Source: Bacillota bacterium
GTDB lineage: Bacteria > Bacillota > Sulfobacillia > RBS10-35 > JAJYVM01
DNA: 10,085 bases
Reading direction: 5' to 3'
Assembly: GCA_021792015.1 (NCBI GenBank)
Contig: JAJYVM010000111.1
Location: 1 to 10,085 of the forward strand
Made by a program: the position numbers and the translations under genes. This document shows positions 1 to 7,409 of the stretch, one piece after another. Each line of letters starts with the position of its first letter. The stretch's first letter is position 1. The notes below the pieces were generated by a model. It was not told where the DNA came from. It did no database searches and saw only the letters and a program-made list of their open reading frames with translations.

Positions 1-133
1 CCGCGACCGCGGCGTCACATCGGTGCGCGCCCTCACCGGGCGCGCGCCCGGCCTGCCCGAAGCCGCGCGCGACGTGGCGGCGGCGTTCGGCGCCGTCTTC
101 GGCGTGGCCATGCGCGAGGGCGCGGGGGTCTGA
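1..133 (+). CDS. C-terminal end of an unrecognised protein (partial)
   Basis: An open frame enters from the left edge (first full codon at base 2) and stops at TGA 131-133, leaving 43 residues. Codons are almost all G or C at the third position, like the confirmed genes here. The visible peptide is Ala/Arg/Gly-rich and contains a probable helix (around EAARDVAAAFGAVFGVAMRE). No diagnostic motif remains, so no family can be named. The start and most of the protein lie outside the window. The next gene begins 86 bp later on the same strand, and I see no clear terminator between them. Confidence 0.55.
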   Translation, partial: RDRGVTSVRALTGRAPGLPEAARDVAAAFGAVFGVAMREGAGV

Positions 134-219
134 CGCGCCGTTCCGCGGCGGCGGTGGCGGCGGCGCCAGCGCGGTGCGCGTGCGGCGCGCCCGCGGGACA
201 GGCCGCATACGCTGGGTGC

Positions 220-678
220 ATGGACGATGACCTCAGAATCTTGCTTACGGAGCGGTTCGACGCGGTCGAGCGGCGCCTGGACCGCATCGAGCATCAACTG
301 CATGGGCAGGAGCGCGATGGCGGCCAGCCGTGCCGGCGCCCCACTGGCTGCTGCCGGCGGGACGAGCGCTGTCCGTGCGGCCATGGCCGTTGCGATGGCG
401 GTGGCCGCTGCCCGCGGTGCGGATGTCCGGGCTGCTGTGGGCGGTGCGGGCGATGCGTGCGCTGCCGCTGCCGCGGCTCCGGCGGCCGTGTCGCCTTCGG
501 CGGCGACGCCACGCTGCAGGCGTTGGGGGAGGCCCAGGCCGTGCTCGCGGCGTTCGAGCGCGCCCGCACGGATCAAACGGGGCGTGGCCTTGAGGAGGTC
601 CGCGAGTCGCTGCGCCTGTTGTCGCGCAGGGTGTCGGCCCTTGAGCGCTGCCTCTGCGGGCGCGACTCGCTCTGCTAG
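220..678 (+). CDS. Small cysteine-rich protein with helical ends, 152 aa, function unknown
   Basis: I chose ATG 220 because the acidic, amphipathic N-terminal helix begins there. An in-frame GTG at 154 would add only low-complexity Ala/Cys sequence. The ribosome site is weak (only GGGTG just upstream). Residues 5-28 form a heptad-like helix (LLTERFDAVERRLDRIEHQL). Residues 38-84 carry 15 cysteines, with runs of CxxC (C64-C67, C69-C72, C73-C76, C76-C79, C79-C82) and two CC pairs. Residues about 98-143 are again helical, and the extreme C-terminus has three more Cys, 18 in total. There is no signal peptide or membrane segment, so the protein is probably cytoplasmic. Such Cys density suits metal-thiolate binding, as in metallothioneins, or a disulfide-linked structural protein; neither is proven. 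Neighbouring frames are also open because of the GC content, but only this one gives coherent helices at both ends. It converges on a Fur-family gene, which makes a metal link attractive but unproven. Confidence 0.6.
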   Translation: MDDDLRILLTERFDAVERRLDRIEHQLHGQERDGGQPCRRPTGCCRRDERCPCGHGRCDGGGRCPRCGCPGCCGRCGRCVRCRCRGSGGRVAFGGDATLQALGEAQAVLAAFERARTDQTGRGLEEVRESLRLLSRRVSALERCLCGRDSLC

Positions 679-694
679 GTGCGGCCGGCGCCTA
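676..694. terminator. Hairpin shared by two convergent stop codons
   Basis: Bases 676-682 (TAGGTGC) pair with 688-694 (GCGCCTA) around a 5-nt loop. This gives a 7-bp stem with one G-U pair. The first three bases are the TAG stop of the Cys-rich gene, and the last three are the complement of the TAG stop of the fur-like gene. It occupies the whole gap between the two genes, where a bidirectional terminator would be expected. No U-run follows on either strand, so termination is uncertain. Confidence 0.35.
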
Positions 695-1165
695 CTGGCT
701 GCCCGCCTCCTCGATCTCCACGGCGGCCGACTCCGCCGCCTCCGCCGCAACCGTCCGCGCGCAGTCGGGGCAAAGCCCGTGCAGAAGCTCCGTGCGCCCG
801 AGGATGACGAAGCCGTCGATTTCGGCCGGCAGCGGCTGGCGACCGTGCGGCGCCGGCGCGTCCTGGATGCGGTGGCAGCGCACACACACGACCTCGGCGT
901 GCGGCGCCGTGTCGGGATCGTAGTGGACCTGCCCGTCGCCGGCCTCGAAGCGGCGCAGGTCGCCCGTCTCGGTGAGGTCGTTGAGCGCGGCGTAGACCGT
1001 GGTCAGCGATAGGTGGGGCAGCCACGCGCGCAGACGCTCATGCAGCTGCTCAGCCGTGGGGTGGCTGGTGTCGCCGATCAGCGCCTGATAGATCAGCACG
1101 CGCTGTGGCGTGATCTTCCCGCCGCGGGCGCGCACGCTGGCCAGAATGTCCTCGATGGGGCGCAC
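692..1165 (-). CDS. Fur/PerR-family metal-dependent transcriptional repressor, 157 aa
   Basis: The start is GTG 1165, preceded by GGAGG with a 6-nt gap. The frame stays open further upstream but holds only low-complexity Ala/Pro sequence. Residues about 1-75 are the winged-helix DNA-binding domain (GGKITPQRVLIYQAL; recognition region LSLTTVYAALNDLTETGDL). Residues about 76-157 are the dimerisation/metal domain, with two CxxC pairs (C94-C97 and C132-C135) that match the structural Zn site of the family. Lining up with B. subtilis PerR by eye (from memory), H35, D83, H89 and D102 fall on H37, D85, H91 and D104. The place of H93 is Glu91. The Asp at 102 favours PerR-like over Fur-like. The C-terminal tail beyond residue 136 is Ala/Glu-rich and not conserved. 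The family binds operators as a metal-loaded dimer and controls iron, zinc, manganese or peroxide responses; which of these applies cannot be decided here. It is a single gene with its own promoter. Confidence 0.93.
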   Translation of the reverse strand: MRPIEDILASVRARGGKITPQRVLIYQALIGDTSHPTAEQLHERLRAWLPHLSLTTVYAALNDLTETGDLRRFEAGDGQVHYDPDTAPHAEVVCVRCHRIQDAPAPHGRQPLPAEIDGFVILGRTELLHGLCPDCARTVAAEAAESAAVEIEEAGSQ

Positions 1166-1196
1166 GGGCAACCTCCTATTCCGACTGCTCAGGTAG

Positions 1197-1225
1197 ACTA
1201 TCGCCCGAACCGGCCCGTTCGTCAA
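1197..1225 (-). promoter_or_regulatory. Sigma-70-type promoter of the fur-like gene
   Basis: On the minus strand, TTGACG (1225-1220) is followed after exactly 17 bp by GATAGT (1202-1197). These match the housekeeping consensus at 5/6 and 4/6 positions. Transcription would start near 1190, giving a leader of roughly 25 nt that contains the AGGAGG ribosome site. I found no convincing Fur or PerR box (AT-rich 7-1-7 dyad) overlapping it, so autoregulation is not shown by the sequence. Confidence 0.65.
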
Positions 1226-1336
1226 TGCGGGAGGGCCCGCGTGCGGGAATCCACGCCGTGCTGACGGCCCATTGCGCGCGGCCGGCGCTGGCGCAGGTCG
1301 CCGGGGTGGAAGCAGGGCGGAGGCGCAGGAGGCAGC

Positions 1337-1402
1337 AGCGGCGGCGGCACAGGAGGCAGCGGCGGGGGCAGCGGCGGCGGCACAGGAGGTAGCGGCGGGG
1401 GC
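1337..1402. repeat. 33-bp G-rich tandem repeat, two full copies plus partial flanks
   Basis: Copies at 1337-1369 and 1370-1402 differ at one base (C to T at 1390). A partial copy lies just before (about 1322-1336) and the first 12 bases of another follow (1403-1414, one mismatch). The plus strand is strongly G-rich, with many GG/GGG runs. In one plus frame the unit reads as an 11-residue Gly/Ser/Thr block, but that frame has no ATG, GTG or TTG start after its stop at 1262, so it is not called as a gene. Confidence 0.8.
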
Positions 1403-1432
1403 ATCGGCGGCGGCGGGCGCACCCGCGGTTGG

Positions 1433-1460
1433 GGCCGGGCGCGGCCAGCCGCGCCCGGCC
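1433..1460. repeat. Perfect 12-bp inverted repeat (stable hairpin) in the peptidase leader
   Basis: GGCCGGGCGCGG (1433-1444) and CCGCGCCCGGCC (1449-1460) are exact reverse complements around the 4-nt loop CCAG. The stem is entirely G-C and ends 46 bp before the peptidase ATG. No T-run follows on either strand, so it is not a standard intrinsic terminator. It could stabilise the mRNA 5' end, attenuate transcription or bind a protein. Confidence 0.7.
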
Positions 1461-1465
1461 TGCAG

Positions 1466-1505
1466 GCCTCCATCCTTCGCCCGCCGAAGCACACGGCGGG
1501 GAGGC
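1466..1505 (+). promoter_or_regulatory. Possible ribosome-site-masking structure before the S9 peptidase
   Basis: The purine-rich ribosome site GGAGGC (1500-1505), just before ATG 1507, is exactly complementary to GCCTCC at 1466-1471. Between them, CCGCCG (1481-1486) pairs with CGGCGG (1494-1499). The two helices could stack and cover the whole Shine-Dalgarno element. The distance from GGAGG to the ATG is unusually short (2 nt). In DNA this GC-rich, chance complementarity is possible. Confidence 0.35.
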
Positions 1506-1506
1506 G

Positions 1507-3498
1507 ATGACACCCTTGCCTGACCGCATCACGACCGACGACCTGTACCGCTTTCGCTGGCTCTCGGACCCGCAGGCCTGCCCGGATGGCCAGACCATTG
1601 CGTTCGTGGTCACGCACATCATGCGCGGCGAGCGCGACAGGGCGTACCGCTCCGAGATCTGGTCCGTCCCGGCCGCCGGCGGGGCGCCCCGCCAGCTGAC
1701 GGCGGGGCCGCGCGACCGCCATCCCCGCTGGTCGCCCGACGGCCGCACCCTTGCCTTCGTCAGCGGCCGCGGCGGCGACGACCAGATCTATGCCCTGCCC
1801 GCCGCCGGCGGTGAGGCCCGGCCGCTGACGGTGCGCACGGGGGGCGCCGGCTCACCGCCGGTCTGGTCGCCCGACGGGGCGACCCTCCTGTTCACCGCCA
1901 AGGTCGGCCCGCTCCCCGGCCCCGATGACTCCGACGTCCGCGTGTACACGCGGATCAAATACAAGATGGACGGCCAGGGCTTCTTCGACAACCGCTACCG
2001 GCAGATCTTCGCGACACCGGCCACCCCCGCCGCGCCCGAGGCCAGCCCGGCCCAGCTCACGACCGGCGACTGGGACAAGGCCGAGCCGGCCTGGTCGCCG
2101 GATGGCAGCCGCATCGTCTTTGCCGGCAATCCCGATCCCGAGTCGTCCGACATCGAGGGTGGCGCTGACCTCTTCCTCATCCCGGCCGCGGGCGGCGCGC
2201 CCGAGCGCCTGACGAACTGCCCGGGGCCGAAGTCCAACCTGGCGTGGTCCCCGGACGGCCGCTTCATCGCGTATGCCGGCCACGACAACCATCTCCACGG
2301 CGCCAGCGACGTCGGCATCTGGACCGTCGCCGCACCCCCCGCGGCGGCCGCCCCCGGCCTGGCGCAGCCCCGCCTGCTGACCCCCGGCCTCACGGCCACC
2401 GCCGGCAATCACATCGGTTCCGACAGCCGGGCCGAGGCGCCCGCCGCGCCCCTGGCCTGGTCGGGCGACGGCGGCGAGATCCGCTTCCTGGCCACCACCG
2501 GCGGCACCACGCACCTCTTCGCCGTAACCACCGGTGAAGTGCCGGCGGTCCGCCAGCTCAGCGAGGGCCGCCGCAACCTCTTCGCCTTCACGGGGGACGC
2601 CGTCGCGGCGGGCGAGGCCCTGAACCCTGGCGACCTCTATGCCGGTCCGGCCGGCGGCCGCCGCCTGACGGACCTGAACCCCTGGTTGCGCGAACTCGCG
2701 CTCTCCACCCCTGAGCCGTTCACCTTCCCGGGCTCGGGCGACTGGACCTGCGAGGGCTGGATCATGCCGCCTGTCGGCCTTCAGCCCGGCGCCGCGCCAC
2801 GCAGCCACCCCGCCGTCCTGGAGATCCACGGCGGCCCCCACGGCGCGTACGGCGAGGCCTTCTTCCACGAGTTCCAGCTGCTCGCGGCCGCGGGCTACGC
2901 GGTGATCTTCTGCAACCCCTGCGGCAGCGTCGGCTACGGCGAGACCTTCACCAAGCAGGTCGCCTTCGACTGGGGCGGCCACGACTACCGCGACATCATG
3001 GCCTGCCTCGACCACGCCCTCGCCCGCTGCCCGTGGATCGACCCCGACCGGCTCGGCGTGACAGGCGGCTCGTACGGCGGCTACATGACGAACTGGATCG
3101 TCGGCCACACCGACCGCTTCAAGGCCGCCGTGACCGACCGCAGCACCAGCAACCGCATGAGCCACTGGGGTACCGGCGACGTGGCCTTCCACCACGCCGA
3201 CACCGACTTCCACGGCTTCCCGTTCGACAACCCGGACAACTACCTGCGCCACTCGCCGATCATGTATGTCAGGAACGTCCACACGCCCATCCTGATCATG
3301 GCCGGCGAGAGCGACCTGCGGTGCAACATCCAGCAGAGCGAGGAGTGGTTCGTGGCCCTGCGCCGCCTGGGCAAGACGGCGGAGTTCGTGCGCTTCCCCG
3401 GCGAGAGCCACGGCATGTCGCGCGGCGGCCAGCCCCGCCACCGCATCGAGCGGCTGGCGCGGCAGCTGGCCTGGTTCGACCGGTACATCCCGCGGTGA
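1507..3498 (+). CDS. S9-family serine peptidase (prolyl oligopeptidase / acylaminoacyl-peptidase type), 663 aa
   Basis: ATG 1507 lies just after GGGGAGG. Another in-frame start (TTG 1516) has a longer gap, so the exact start is slightly uncertain. The N-terminal two-thirds is a beta-propeller built of TolB/WD40-like blades, each marked by WSPDG (for example WSPDGRTLAFVS, WSPDGATLLFT, WSPDGSRIVFAG, WSPDGRFIAYAG). The C-terminal third is an alpha/beta hydrolase with the nucleophile elbow GGSYGGYM. The triad is S522, D603 (GESDLR) and H635 (GESHGM). An HGGPHG segment near residue 440 would form the oxyanion region. Family members cut short peptides or remove N-terminal acylated or dipeptide units, with the propeller limiting substrate size. 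There is no signal peptide, so it is probably cytoplasmic. Length is normal and all catalytic residues are present. Its stop overlaps the start of the next gene by 4 bp, so the two are co-transcribed. The exact substrate cannot be told from sequence. Confidence 0.95.
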   Translation: MTPLPDRITTDDLYRFRWLSDPQACPDGQTIAFVVTHIMRGERDRAYRSEIWSVPAAGGAPRQLTAGPRDRHPRWSPDGRTLAFVSGRGGDDQIYALPAAGGEARPLTVRTGGAGSPPVWSPDGATLLFTAKVGPLPGPDDSDVRVYTRIKYKMDGQGFFDNRYRQIFATPATPAAPEASPAQLTTGDWDKAEPAWSPDGSRIVFAGNPDPESSDIEGGADLFLIPAAGGAPERLTNCPGPKSNLAWSPDGRFIAYAGHDNHLHGASDVGIWTVAAPPAAAAPGLAQPRLLTPGLTATAGNHIGSDSRAEAPAAPLAWSGDGGEIRFLATTGGTTHLFAVTTGEVPAVRQLSEGRRNLFAFTGDAVAAGEALNPGDLYAGPAGGRRLTDLNPWLRELALSTPEPFTFPGSGDWTCEGWIMPPVGLQPGAAPRSHPAVLEIHGGPHGAYGEAFFHEFQLLAAAGYAVIFCNPCGSVGYGETFTKQVAFDWGGHDYRDIMACLDHALARCPWIDPDRLGVTGGSYGGYMTNWIVGHTDRFKAAVTDRSTSNRMSHWGTGDVAFHHADTDFHGFPFDNPDNYLRHSPIMYVRNVHTPILIMAGESDLRCNIQQSEEWFVALRRLGKTAEFVRFPGESHGMSRGGQPRHRIERLARQLAWFDRYIPR

Positions 3499-4337
3499 GC
3501 CCGCCCTGGCGGCGGCGCCTGACCGACCTGCAGGCGACCCTCGATCACTGCGCCCGGCAGTGGCGGCTCGACCTGGGGCCGCCGTTCTCGGGCCTCTCGT
3601 TCAACTACACCGCCCCCGTGCGGCTGCCGGACGGGGGCCAGGCGGTGTTGAAGCTCTGCCCGCCGGATGAGCCCGAGCTCCAGACCGAGGTCGCGGCCCT
3701 CCGCATGTACGGCGGCTGCGGCGCCGTGCGCCTGCTCGCCACGGACCCCGACGTCGGGGCGCTTCTTTTGGAGAGGGCCGTGCCTGGCACGGCCCTCCCG
3801 CACGGTCCGCGAGCGGAGGTGGTGGTGGCCCAGGTCATGACCCGGCTGCACCGGCCCGTGGCGGTCCCGCACCCGTTCCCCACGGTGGCGGATTGGGGGC
3901 GGCGGGCCTGCACGCAGCACCGCGCCAGGTACGGCGGCGCCGGCCCCCTGCCGCGCCGGCTCTTCGAGGAGGCCGAAACCACTCTTGCCGAAACGCCCGC
4001 CGAGCCCCGGCTTCTCCACGGCGACCTGCACCATGCCAATCTCCTGGCCGCGGCACGCGAGCCCTGGCTGGCCATCGACCCGAAGGGCGTGGTCGGAGAG
4101 CCGGCCTTCGAGACATACGCCTTCCTGCACAATCCCGTCAGGGTGGCGATCGCGGCCGGCGCGCAGCGCCACCGCGCGGATGCCCTTGCCGACGCCCTGG
4201 GCATGGAACGAGCGCGGCTCAGGCGCTGGGCGCGGGCCGGCATTGTGCTGTCGGCCGTCTGGACGCTGTCCGACCCCGATCCGTCAGAGGCGGACTGGCG
4301 CCATGCCGTGCATTGCGCTGAGGCGCTTGCCGGGTGA
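3495..4337 (+). CDS. Aminoglycoside/hydroxyurea-type phosphotransferase family kinase, 280 aa
   Basis: I chose GTG 3495, which overlaps the peptidase stop (GTGA) and leaves no leader of its own, so translation is probably coupled. The frame is open further upstream inside the peptidase gene, but that part is a shadow. The fold is a protein-kinase-like phosphotransferase. ATP-binding Lys53 is in AVLKLCPP, with E65 as its likely partner. The catalytic loop is HGDLHHAN (H175-N182, catalytic D177). The metal-binding Asp195 is in IDPKG. The stretch around AALRMYGGCGAVRLL and LLLERAVPG resembles the StrB/APH(6) and hydroxyurea kinase family (Pfam APH_6_hur). Those enzymes transfer phosphate from ATP to streptomycin or hydroxyurea. 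Chromosomal relatives often have unknown natural substrates, so resistance is not implied. Length matches the family and all key residues are intact. It follows a peptidase, which gives no clear pathway. Confidence 0.9.
   Translation: MSPPWRRRLTDLQATLDHCARQWRLDLGPPFSGLSFNYTAPVRLPDGGQAVLKLCPPDEPELQTEVAALRMYGGCGAVRLLATDPDVGALLLERAVPGTALPHGPRAEVVVAQVMTRLHRPVAVPHPFPTVADWGRRACTQHRARYGGAGPLPRRLFEEAETTLAETPAEPRLLHGDLHHANLLAAAREPWLAIDPKGVVGEPAFETYAFLHNPVRVAIAAGAQRHRADALADALGMERARLRRWARAGIVLSAVWTLSDPDPSEADWRHAVHCAEALAG
3773..3797. repeat. 12-bp perfect inverted repeat inside the kinase gene
   Basis: GAGGGCCGTGCC (3773-3784) and GGCACGGCCCTC (3786-3797) are exact reverse complements separated by one T. 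As RNA this folds into an 11-bp stem with a 3-nt loop. It encodes part of the family motif ERAVPGTAL in the kinase. No U-run follows, so it is not a terminator in the coding direction. Confidence 0.7.
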
Positions 4338-4355
4338 TGCGACCCCTGCGGCCAC

Positions 4356-4371
4356 CGTAACGCGGATTACG
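4356..4371. promoter_or_regulatory. CGTAA-N6-TTACG dyad before the cyclase gene (candidate operator)
   Basis: In the 79-bp gap between the kinase stop and the cyclase start, CGTAA (4356-4360) and TTACG (4367-4371) form a perfect dyad with a 6-bp spacer. Two 5-bp half-sites with N6 is the layout of CRP-family operators (TGTGA-N6-TCACA), though the half-site differs. It is one of the few A/T-containing symmetric motifs in this spacer. No clear -35/-10 pair accompanies it. Confidence 0.3.
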
Positions 4372-6172
4372 TCACGCAGACGCCCTACATGATGCCGGCG
4401 CGCCCGCCGAAGAAGCATGCAGGGGGTGGAGGCCGCGCCGAGGTCGCCGCGGGGCAGCGTCTGGTCGCCGCTGGCCATCGGCGTCGGCGTTGCGGCCCTG
4501 GTGCTGGCCCTGAGCGCGCTTGGCGCCCTCGGCTGGGCGCGCTGGCGACTGTACGACGTGGCCAGCGTGCTGGCGGCGAGCGCCGCGCCGGATCCCCACA
4601 TCGCCATCGTCGGGATCACGGACCGTGACCTGGCCGCGTACGGCCGCTGGCCGTGGCCGCGCAGTGTGGAGGCACGGCTGGTCGACCGGCTGCACGCCGA
4701 CGGCGCGCGGGTCATCGCCCTCGACCTGCTGCTGCCGGAGGCCAGCACGCCCGCGCAGGACCAGGCGCTGGCGGCGGCGTCGCGGCGTGCGGGCAATGTC
4801 ATCTTTGCCAGTTACGCGACGCTCGGCCCGCGAGCCGCGGGACTGCCCGCCGCCACGGCCGTCACGCAGCCGGTCGCGGTCCTGCGGGCGGCGGGCGCCG
4901 TCGGATTGGTCAACGCCCTGCCTGCTTCGGACGGGGTGCTCAGGCGCGCGATCGCCGCTGTCCGCGTGAAGGGCCGTGTCATGCCATCCCTTGACCTGCT
5001 GGCCGCCGCAGCCCTCAGCGGCCGGCCCGCGCGCGTGGACGCCGGCGCGGTCAGCCTGGGCGCACACCGCCTGCACCTGCTGCCGGGCGGGGGCTACCTT
5101 GTGGACTACGTGGCGCCCTCATCGTTCCCCGTCGTCTCCGTCGGCGATGTGCTGGCGGGCCGGGTGGGCGCCTCGCTCCTGGCGGGGCGCGTGGTCCTCG
5201 TCGGCGCGTGGGCCGCCGGCCTCGGCGACCGCTGGCTGACCCCGATCGGTGGGCCGTGGCCCGGCGTCCTGATCCATGCCGAGAGCATCCACACGCTGCT
5301 TGACGGCGGTCTCGTCCTGCCTGGTGCCGCCTCGACGGCAGCCGCCGTCCTCGCCGCCGCGCTGGTCGGCGCGCTCCTGTTCGCCTGGGTCGGACCGTGG
5401 GTCGGCATGGCGGTGCTGGCTGGCCTCGCCCTCGCCGTGCTCGTGTGGGCCGCCCTCTCACTGGCGTACGGCGTGGCCGTGGACGCGGCGGGGCCTCTGG
5501 CCGCGCTGGTGCTGACCTGGGCCGCTTCACTGGCATGGGGCGTCTCGGCCGAGCAGCGCGCACGGGTTCGCATCATCACGCTCTTCGGGCGGCACGTTGG
5601 GCCGGATGTGGTGCAGTCCCTCATGGCCATGCCAGCCGGGGGGCCAGCCACCGCCGGCGACCGCCTGCCGGTGACGGTGCTCTTCCTGGACATGCGGGGG
5701 TTCACGGCTCTGGCGGCCGCCAGGAGCCCGGAGACCGTCGTCGCGCTCCTCAATCGGGTCTTTGACGCCGTGGTGCCGCTGGTGCTGGAATCCGGCGGCA
5801 TGCTCGACAAGTTTGTCGGCGACGGGCTGATGGCCCTCTGGAACGTGCCCTCGCCCATGCCGGACCATGCGGTCCGGGCCGTCGGCACTGCGCTCGCCAT
5901 GCAGCGGCGCTTGGCGGATCTGAACGAGCAGGGGCTGGGTCCGCGCGGAGCCCAGCTGGGCTTCGGGATCGGCATCGATACGGGGGAGGCCGTGGTCGGG
6001 ACCGTGGGCACTCACAGCCGCCAGGAGTACACGGCGATCGGCGACACGGTCAACCTGGCCGCGCGCCTGCAGGAGCAGGCTGGGGCTGGCGAGGTGCTGG
6101 TGAGTGCCGCGACTTGGTCCGCCTGCCAGGACGCGCAGACCGGGCTGGCCGCCGAGCCGCGCGTGCTCGCCA

Positions 6173-7402
<1,230 letters not shown>

Positions 7403-7409
7403 TCTTTCC

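Larger units (their letters stand above)
1166..1506. other. Divergent intergenic region between fur-like and peptidase genes
   Basis: This 341-bp spacer has no credible gene. It holds the fur-like promoter, a 33-bp tandem repeat, a perfect 12-bp-stem hairpin and a possible SD-masking structure, each listed separately. I could not find a recognisable -35/-10 pair reading rightward for the peptidase gene. Several frames stay open through it only because the sequence is so GC-rich. Confidence 0.7.

Noticed and set aside
227..1012. Plus-strand open frame (261 aa) over the Cys-rich and fur-like genes
   Set aside because: It runs antisense across the firm Fur-family gene and is low-complexity; GC bias alone keeps it open.
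1265..1510. Gly-rich open frame over the 33-bp repeat
   Set aside because: No ATG, GTG or TTG start occurs before the Gly-rich part, and no ribosome site is present.
1166..1513. N-terminal extension of the fur-like protein
   Set aside because: The added part is Ala/Pro repeat sequence and lies upstream of a clear promoter and AGGAGG site that fit GTG 1165.
1852..3441. Long minus-strand open frame (529 aa) opposite the S9 peptidase
   Set aside because: It is the antisense shadow of a gene with strong motifs; its translation is low-complexity Ala/Val/Gly/Arg with no domain.
3033..3494. Upstream extension of the kinase reading frame inside the peptidase gene
   Set aside because: It overlaps the catalytic part of the peptidase in another frame and is Arg/Pro/His-rich; GTG 3495 gives the normal family length.
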